A stretch of 64,000 nucleotides of DNA from Dendrolimus kikuchii. Lineage: Eukaryota > Arthropoda > Insecta > Lepidoptera > Lasiocampidae. The position numbers and the translations under genes were made by a program. Below are positions 57,892-64,000 of the stretch, piece by piece (the stretch's first letter is position 1; the number at the start of each line of letters is the position of its first letter). Below the pieces are notes generated by a model, which saw nothing but the letters and a program-made list of their open reading frames with translations, did not search any database and was not told where the DNA came from. The stretch lies in the NCBI GenBank assembly GCA_019925095.2, contig CM034392.1, positions 17,216,387 through 17,280,386 of the forward strand, read 5' to 3'.

Positions 57892-60800
57892 CTGTAACAA
57901 AATATGTTTTCTATAATACATAATGGCGTAAATTTAAAAAATCTTAGTTCATTCGATAAATACTTTACGGTCTAATACATACTAGTTAATTAAGTGCTGA
58001 CTAGTAACGGAAAATATACATATTGAGCACGATGTGCATGTTTTCAATTCAGTTACGAATGCGTGAAGCAGAAATAGCAAGGATAACCCAAACTACAACC
58101 AATGTAAACATTGTATCGATCACTTAATGATAAATTGAAAAGGTTTAAAAAAACTAAACACAATATTGGTAGAACATTGAAGGGCTTCACTTAAAAGCTA
58201 TCATTCTTAGGCAACCCCCTTAATGTAAATGTAATGAAGAAACTACTGGGTCTATTCGTTTCATATTAATTACATCGAGGCATGTATGTATGTATAAATA
58301 ATATGCATGATTATGGATTTTCCTGAAAAATGATGTATAGTGAACTAATACCTGTTCAAGAAATCATATGCAACGTCCGGTCGATACGCCGCCATGTCTC
58401 GCAAGTACGCTTGGTCATTGGCCAAAGTGCGCCGGTAGGCGAGTTCCCGCCACGCCTCCCCACCGCGGTTCGCAAGCAACACAAGTCCTTCCATGAAACT
58501 GTAACCAATTATATAAGCAACCTATTTTTATGATTATTATATAATAAATACACAAGAGACTTGGGCCACTCTGAAGCCAATCCCAAACCCTCAGACGAAG
58601 CAAAAACGAAAAGTTCGTTTGCGAAATTTCGTTTGGAATCGAACTCGGAACTTATTAGTTCTTACTGCGCTAGGCTGGCAAAGACTTAGCTCGCTCAACC
58701 ACAGAAGCTTTCCGATTATATGAATCCCTCATAGTAATTGGTATAGTATGTGCCGCCATAACAACCTTGAGTTGTAGTTGTGTTCCGGCATTAGTGGTCA
58801 GGTTCCAGTATCCCTTAAAAAAGCAGCAGCGCATTTGTAAGCACCTTTGGTGTTGCAAATGTCCATATGGGATGGTAACCACTTTCCATCAGGTGGGCCA
58901 TCTGCTTATCTGCTAAACTCATGCAATAAAAAAAACACTAAATGATGGAAGAAAAATGAATATAGAATGCAATAAATAACAATCACAATGAATAGGAGAA
59001 TGAGATAGATGGAGGGGGTAGTGGCCCATCGAAAACTCCACTCATCGAAGCACGATTAGCTCATGGCTAACAGTATCACGCCGATTTTCTGAAAGCATGA
59101 TATGTCACCCATCGAGGGGGCCCGTAAGCCGTAACCAAGATGATGATTCCAACATAACTCTAGTAATGTAATATTTATCATTCGATTTTGAGCGTTTAAT
59201 TGATTCGACAATATCAAACGAAGGGGTCGTTGTGTTACAAGTTGTACCAAAATATTACAGATTGTATTATAACAAGTTGCGCACTGTAATGCTTGGTTCT
59301 CCTGCTTCACTGATGTGTTGCTCGGATCTGTAAACGTTACATTACAAGCGCATTGCTCGCGGTGAGCACTTTTACACTCACCTCAAATATTCAGTAACAA
59401 GCCGATACATTTGTTCGGTACTCCTGTTCAATATAAGCCTCGTTGGAGACGCGTTCAACAGAGATATCTGCAACGCGATCTGCTGCGCGAGCGCAGCCAT
59501 TTCTCCCGCGGAGCCAGTACACCCTCCCTGCAGGTAGAGCTCGGCCGCGTCCGTGCAATGGTTTAGAGCAGTATCGAGAAGCAATCGAGTTGGCACATTA
59601 TCGTGTATTTGAAGCCACGCCGGTGGCTGGAAGGGTTTTTTAGATGTTGTCTGGGGATCGACAAGAGTTAGCTTATTCAATGAATTTATTTGTAACTGTA
59701 ACGTTTCACTTGAAATTCCCGCGGAATTCTCGGGACACAATCGCAGAATTTAAAAAAGAATGCTATCGTCTTAGTGGAAACTATATCGGAATAAACTAAT
59801 TTTTATGCACTCGTACAACTTCAAACCGCTCCCGGGTAAATTTCCGCGGGATTTCCGGGATAAGAAATAACACATTTTATTAAATTTTTACAATCGATCA
59901 GTAAAAATATCAAATTGGAATTCGATTTCATTTCAATTTAACCATTTTAAATTATTCCTAGAAAAGTTCCTGCGGGATTCCCAGGACAAAAAGTAGCGCA
60001 GAGTTTAAGTCTAAGAATTAGCTGTCGATCAGCGAAAACCGCATCGAAATCGGCCTACTAGTTTTTACGTGAATTATCTGGTTTTTCGGGACAAACAGAC
60101 AGGAAATCTAAAATTGCATCATGTTCTCCACCGTTTATATAGTCTATTACAGTTGTTTTTTTTTAATAGCTTTAATATACAGACACGGCATGTTTATAAT
60201 ATTATAGATTGCTAATCAAAAGGAGAAAATGACATTATTATTGTCAAGGAAGGTGCAGCTTGGTCTAATACACTCAAGTTAGAAATCACAGTTTTTTCGA
60301 GTAATAGATACATTGTACTTATACAGGAGACAAAAACGTTTTCTTAAAAAAAATAATGTTCAGAAAAAGTACGTAGCCAGTATTATTTTATGGACTTGAG
60401 TGATAAAAACTTTTTGTCATTTGGCTTATGACAAAATAGGTTATCGACAGATTTTACCCCAAAATGGATTTTAATACACATACTGCCCGCTATTTGTACA
60501 ACAATAGTGACTGACATACATTCTTCCCTGAGCAGTGTCATTTTTATGGCCTGATACTAAAATTTTAACTATATAACTTACCCTAGCGGAATCCAGAGCC
60601 ATCTTCTCCAGATCTACAATCAGATTCAATGCCTGTTTCCTCTTAACATTTGCTGCTTCAGCATACATATTGAAGTGCAATGCTACCATGATATAAGTGT
60701 CAGTGTCGCCGGGACAATGATTTCGCAAGAAATCCAAAAGACCTTGCTTAAACTCGGCTATCTTATCCTGCTGTTGACCCAACATATAGTCAAACTGACC

Positions 60801-63800
60801 CAATAAATATTCAAATTGATGATTTTCACGTAAAGCCTGTGAAATTAATAAAATAAAGTAAAAAAAATCAAATCCCTTTAAGTGAAAACTGTTATTTATA
60901 CGATAAATGTAAATTGAAAATACTATTTTTAGAATTTTGTTATGTCAATCTGTCTGAGACTGTCTCATGTAGGGATCCAAAACGGTTAAAAGAATGTCTA
61001 TTTAAATTTTACATATTAAAACTCTTGACCATATTTTTTTAAATATCCTGTAGGCTAATTAAAATGAAACTGTAGGGTTATTATACCTTGTTTTTTAATT
61101 TCAGAGACCAAACTAACTGCATATAAATGTCAAACCTAAAAATGAAGTATGCATTTTGACACAAGTTTGTCAATTGTTATTTTCAATTCAGTTCTGTGCA
61201 ATTAAAAAACCTACTATAGTTATGAATGGATTTCATATTTATGGAATTATTAATAATAATCACCTGTCTGGTTGTATCTAGTAGACATCTTATGGATATG
61301 AAATTTTGGACCTGGCTGTAGACACGGACATATGAATAATATCATATCGGTTTCAGACACTGTTACGGATATGAAATTATTTCGGATTATCCGTTAGTTT
61401 CGGATAGTTTCAGTTACGGATATTAATTAGATTTTGAAAAAATGGTAAAAGTAAAACAACACTTGTTAGTTTATGTAAGTAAATGATTGTGGGATTACCC
61501 ACAAGAGTAAATGACAGACTGGCTATGTCCAAGCAATAGAAATAATAACAACGGATGCAAAAACAAAAACCTATCATAACGTGTCTCATTTAGACTCCGC
61601 CCCTATCTGAAATTATTTGAAACTTTAAAATCAGATTCAGTTGCTGTTACGGTTAGAATTTTATTACGGATATTCGATAGTTTCGGTTACGGAACTCCAT
61701 AACATTCCTGGGATTTAGACGTGGTGAGAATATAAAAAATAAGTTTAAATTGGATTTGCTGACTGAAACTGCTAACCACAATAATTACTTGAAGAAATTA
61801 ACTATCCGTTCCTCAAAAATTACGTACATATTTTTTTATTTCGTCGGCACAACTCAATATAGATATTAACGTAATCTTAACCGTGGACAAATTAATATAT
61901 AGCTCTATATTCCACAATAATAAACACAGTATATTGAATTAACCTTGTGTACTCACTTGAAAAATGTAAGCACATTCAGTGTATCTTGCCAATCCGGTTA
62001 GTAGTCGCACCATGAGCCGCCACGATCGCGCAGCCAGTAGCCGCGCGGACAGCGCCTGCGCAGAACGCAGCACCACCGCCACGCCCTCCGTGTCACACGC
62101 GCATGAGAAACACTCATGGGCCAGCACTAGTAATTCTATCGATATAATATTTACCTGAAATTATATATATATACACTAGGATATGCCCGCAACTTTGTCC
62201 ACGCTTGACTTGAATTTCCCGCGAGATTACCGGGACACAAAGTACCTCAGCATTTTAAAAAGTATGTAAGCTATCGTTTTAGTGAAAAATGTATCGGAAT
62301 AAGCTAATTTTTATGCACTCGAACAACTACCAATCGCTCCCGGGAAAATTCTCATGAATTCCGGGAGAAAAAATATCACAAAGTTTATTCCATAAAATTT
62401 GATATCGCTTATTGAAAAAATCACATTGGATTTCCATTTTTTTCAATCTGGCCATTTTAAAAAATTCGCAGAAAATTTCCCACGGAATTCCCAAGATAAA
62501 AAATAGCGCAGATTTTAAGTTTAAGAATTTGCTGTGGATTAACGAAAACCAGTAGTTTTTACGTGAATCCCAAATAAACAGACAAGACACCTACAAAAAG
62601 AAATTACTACGTGCTATGCTATTAGAAATAAATAATATTTTTCTGTCTTTTATTTATTTCTTTCTAATAATTAACTAGAATGATATTTGTGGGTTTTTCA
62701 CTGCTATTACTTTAACTGTGTGTTTTAATGATTTTAAAGCGTCATTTTAACGAATGTCGACTCAATTCCTCAGTTTTTATTTTACAGGGTCTAAAATAGC
62801 CATACTCATTTTTTTTTTAATAAAAATCACAAGGCCTCAATATAATTTTATTTAGGTATTTTTATTGCTCGATTATGGCAAACAGCTTTACCGTCTATCT
62901 GATGGAAAGTGTTAACCGTTTCGTTTATGGACATTGACAACAGCACAACACCATATACAACTATGGGTCATTCACAAAAGCTTAGTGGGCCGCTGGTTGA
63001 CCTATTATAGGTCTAAAGATATTCGTTATTACCCATTCCACGTCCAGAAACAATTAAGATTTCTGGTGGAGCTATAAACCTCCATTATTTTCGTCATTTG
63101 ACTGTTAAACGTCTAAAAGACGACTAATTACTAATAAATCCCAAAGTAACTCAAGCTCAGAAGTAACGTAGTACTTAAAAATATTTGTATGAACTATAAC
63201 AATTTTTTTTCTGAAATCCGCACCTAATAGTCTAAAAGTTCCAACATGACAAGACATGACAAAAACATAAGGGTTTCGTTTAGACCAAAACGGACGCAAA
63301 ACCCTAAAAAGAATTATTGACTGACCTGTTTGGTAGACAACTTTGCCCCTTTGGTTATCTTCCTGATATTAGATTTGACTTCATACCGTATATGCACATT
63401 ACCCCTAGTTATGACATCAAAGAGGTTTCTCCTAGAATCCCTAGTTAATTTATTACCAACAGTATAAACCGTCGACACAGAATACATGGACTCCGTGTCC
63501 GCTGACATAAGGGTCCCTTCCTCTGTTAATATCGATTCCGCTTCATCGCTTTCCACGTGCTGATATTCTTCGTCAATCAGTGTTTCAACATCCAAACAGC
63601 TATCATCCAGTATATTTTCCGGAAGCTTCGATACATTTGAAGCTTTGTAAATCTTCTGGAAAGCCATGAGGTGGTCTAATATAAGTCTTCCGATTTGGCT
63701 ACAGGCGTCTGGGCGCATATTCAAGAACATTTCTATGTCAGAATTGAGCGCATAGCCCCATAGGGTGTATTGGAAATGTTCTTTCTGTCTGAATGTCGAT

Positions 63801-63862
63801 GTTTTTACAAGATGGGGTGATATGATTGCTGCTACCATTTCCCAGCATAAGTATTCTGCAAT
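57819..63862 (-). CDS. SPG11: Spatacsin, C-terminal part (six exons; gene continues beyond the right edge)
   Basis: On the minus strand, exons 63862-63326, 62154-61957, 60836-60582, 59650-59382, 58498-58352 and 57891-57819 join in phase with canonical splice sites to give 492 residues and TGA. The protein carries conserved spatacsin C-terminal blocks: ELLVLAHECFSCAC, MVRLLTGLARYTECAYIF, NHCPGDTDTYIMVALHFNMY, and the helical repeat segment with DAAELYLQGG and IALQISLLNA. Spatacsin (about 2,400 residues in vertebrates) works with spastizin and AP-5 in autophagic lysosome reformation and late-endosome sorting. The 5' exons lie outside the window. The last exon and stop are less certain, because vertebrate proteins run some 30-40 residues further. 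Confidence 0.9.
58352..58498 (-). CDS. SPG11: SPG11 exon e
   Basis: The acceptor is minus-strand tggttacag|tttcat and the donor is ttgaacag|gtatta. In the phase left by exon d it reads SFMEGLVLLANRGGEAWREL and then AYRRTLANDQAYLRDMAAY. It corresponds to the vertebrate block A-x-A-Y-x-x-x-x-D-W-A-x-x-L-Y-x-Q with G-D-x-x-Y-L/F. Phase agreement at both ends and homology support it; it has no long open frame of its own. Confidence 0.85.
58640..58715 (-). mobile_element. tRNA-derived SINE head
   Basis: The minus strand reads GCTTCTGTGGTTGAGCGAG (A-box-like) and later CCGAGTTCGATTCCAAACG (B-box-like), about 75 bp overall. Imperfect arms argue against a working tRNA. Confidence 0.6.
58745..58935 (+). 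mobile_element. Jockey 3' end, 5'-truncated
   Basis: GCCGCCATAACAACCTTGAG, AAGCAGCAGCGCATTTGTAA and CATCTGCTTATCTGCTAAAC, then CAATAAAAAAAA. It matches the distal half of the 9437-9762 unit. Confidence 0.78.
59382..59650 (-). CDS. SPG11: SPG11 exon d
   Basis: The acceptor is minus-strand gatccccag|aca and the donor is tattgag|gtgagt. It has 89 codons plus two bases: TTSKKPFQPPAWLQ, RLLLDTALNHCTDAAELYLQ, GGCTGSAGEMAALAQQIALQ and ISLLNASPTRLILNRS. It aligns with the family segment D-A-A-E-x-Y/L followed by L-x-x-L-x-x-L-Q-I-x-x-L-N. Confidence 0.93.
59651..60581 (-). other. SPG11 intron between exons c and d
   Basis: Mostly occupied by the CCCGCGGGATTCCC-family repeat at 59705-60215. The remainder is AT-rich. 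Confidence 0.6.
59705..60215 (+). repeat. Helitron-like repeat, CCCGCGGGATTCCC family, copy 2
   Basis: Three spaced words: TTCCCGCGGAATTCTCGGGA (59716), TTCCGCGGGATTTCCGGGAT (59842) and TCCTGCGGGATTCCCAGGAC (59968), then CTAGTTTTTACGTGAAT and TATATAGTCTATTACAGTTG. It has the same order as copy 1. Confidence 0.7.
60582..60836 (-). CDS. SPG11: SPG11 exon c
   Basis: The acceptor is minus-strand ttaatttcacag and the donor is gctagg|gtaagt; it has 85 codons in phase 0. It reads ALRENHQFEYLLGQFDYMLG, then LLDFLRNHCPGDTDTYIMVA and LHFNMYAEAANVKRKQAL. RPGD/HPGD-T-x-x-Y-x-M-V/I-A-L-x-F-x-M is a strong spatacsin signature. Confidence 0.95.
60837..61956 (-). other. SPG11 intron between exons b and c
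   Basis: AT-rich. 61330-61690 has recurring GGATA(T/G)xxxxxGxTTCGGxTA words (TTTCGGATAGTTTCAGTTAC, ATTCGATAGTTTCGGTTACG), perhaps an old repeat. No gene seen. Confidence 0.5.
61957..62154 (-). CDS. SPG11: SPG11 exon b
   Basis: The acceptor is minus-strand tttcag|gtaaat and the donor is tttcaa|gtgagt; both are phase 0. It reads VNIISIELLVLAHECFSCAC, DTEGVAVVLRSAQ and RLMVRLLTGLARYTECAYIF. This matches the vertebrate spatacsin block around L-V-x-A-H-D-C-F and V-R-L-L-T-G-I/V-G-R-Y. It is GC-rich relative to its introns. Confidence 0.93.
62190..62600 (+). repeat. Helitron-like repeat, CCCGCGGGATTCCC family, copy 3
   Basis: Words TTCCCGCGAGATTACCGGGA (62215), GGGAAAATTCTCATGAATTC (62341) and TTTCCCACGGAATTCCCAAG (62476), then CCAGTAGTTTTTACGTGAAT. 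It is the most diverged and shortest copy. Confidence 0.65.
62872..62970 (-). mobile_element. Jockey 3' end, decayed
   Basis: CCGTCTATCTGATGGAAAGT, GTTAACCGTTTCGTTTATGG and ACATTGACAACAGCACAAC parallel the + strand of 19980-20040. Confidence 0.5.
63326..63862 (-). CDS. SPG11: SPG11 exon a (most upstream in window)
   Basis: The acceptor (minus strand ttttgtcctag) precedes 63862, and the donor is aaacag|gtcagt. It gives 179 residues in phase 0 at both ends: IAEYLCWEMVAAIISPHLVK, a helical region with MFLNMRPDACSQIGRLILDH, an acidic Ser/Glu-rich linker (DEEYQHVESDEAESILTEEG) and a basic end. The linker is the least conserved part of the family, so assignment rests on joining to the next exon. 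Confidence 0.82.
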
Positions 63863-64000
63863 CTAGGACAAAATATTTTTTAATATTTAAACCAAAGCAT
63901 TTGTATATACACAAGCTACACTCAACTTTCAATTAGTTAGTAGATTTCAGAGTTGTGATTTTAGCATTTATGAGTTAAAAAAAAAATCATTTTTTAATAG
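63863..64000 (-). other. SPG11 intron, right window edge
   Basis: AT-rich sequence upstream of exon a; the gene continues outside the window. Confidence 0.6.

Larger units (their letters stand above)
58499..59381 (-). other. SPG11 intron between exons d and e
   Basis: Contains a SINE head (58640-58715) and a Jockey 3' end (58745-58935). 58940-59380 shows nothing I can name. Confidence 0.55.
62155..63325 (-). other. SPG11 intron between exons a and b
   Basis: Contains repeat copy 3 (62190-62600) and a decayed Jockey 3' end (62872-62970). The rest is AT-rich, nothing named. Confidence 0.55.

Noticed and set aside
1..64000. Integrated viral genes or toxin genes
   Set aside because: All reverse transcriptase segments have non-LTR (LINE) order and motifs; no capsid, envelope or toxin-like frame was seen.

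Overview
This is a nuclear genomic window from an insect, almost certainly a moth or butterfly. It is AT-rich and intron-rich. Its repeats are typical of Lepidoptera: Helitron-like pieces with CTAG ends, a Jockey-type LINE whose A-tailed 3' ends are scattered throughout, an R1-clade LINE, RTE-like 3' fragments with (ATGT)n or (GAT)n tails, Tc1 and mariner elements, and tRNA-derived SINEs. There is no bacterial organisation, and I recognised no viral gene.

Two protein-coding host genes are supported, and they converge. On the + strand, 15601-55609 holds 13 exons of a DAGL-beta-type sn-1 diacylglycerol lipase. All GT/AG junctions keep the frame, giving 654 residues plus a stop. Only the first coding exon (about 30 residues) is missing and probably lies upstream. 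The exons run from the four-helix membrane domain through the lipase domain with GHSLGAG to a short tail. On the - strand, 57819-63862 holds the last six exons I can join of spatacsin (SPG11): 492 residues from its conserved C-terminal region, entering from beyond the right edge. The 3' ends are about 2.2 kb apart at the stop codons.

Region by region: 1-5.6 kb is intergenic or first-intron DNA with a SINE-like piece, a MITE and a Jockey fragment. 5.6-10.8 kb is a decayed R1-clade LINE carrying an inverted internal duplication and a nested Jockey 3' end. 10.8-15.6 kb has a hAT-type element with an 8-bp target duplication, Helitron-like pieces and a minisatellite. 15.6-55.6 kb is the lipase gene; its introns contain a DD37D mariner, a nearly intact Tc1 with ~274-bp terminal repeats, a cluster of RT/RTE fragments, an RTE-like copy with a 21-bp target duplication, and several perfect palindromes. 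55.6-57.8 kb is intergenic with a GC-rich island and a MITE. 57.8-64 kb is spatacsin with Helitron-like repeats in its introns.

Functionally, the lipase makes 2-arachidonoylglycerol-type monoacylglycerols from diacylglycerol at membranes, while spatacsin acts in lysosome reformation and AP-5-linked trafficking. Nothing shows the two being co-regulated. I found no convincing new multi-gene system. The most unusual material is structural: inverted repeats, nested and rearranged transposons, and two uncertain gene ends.
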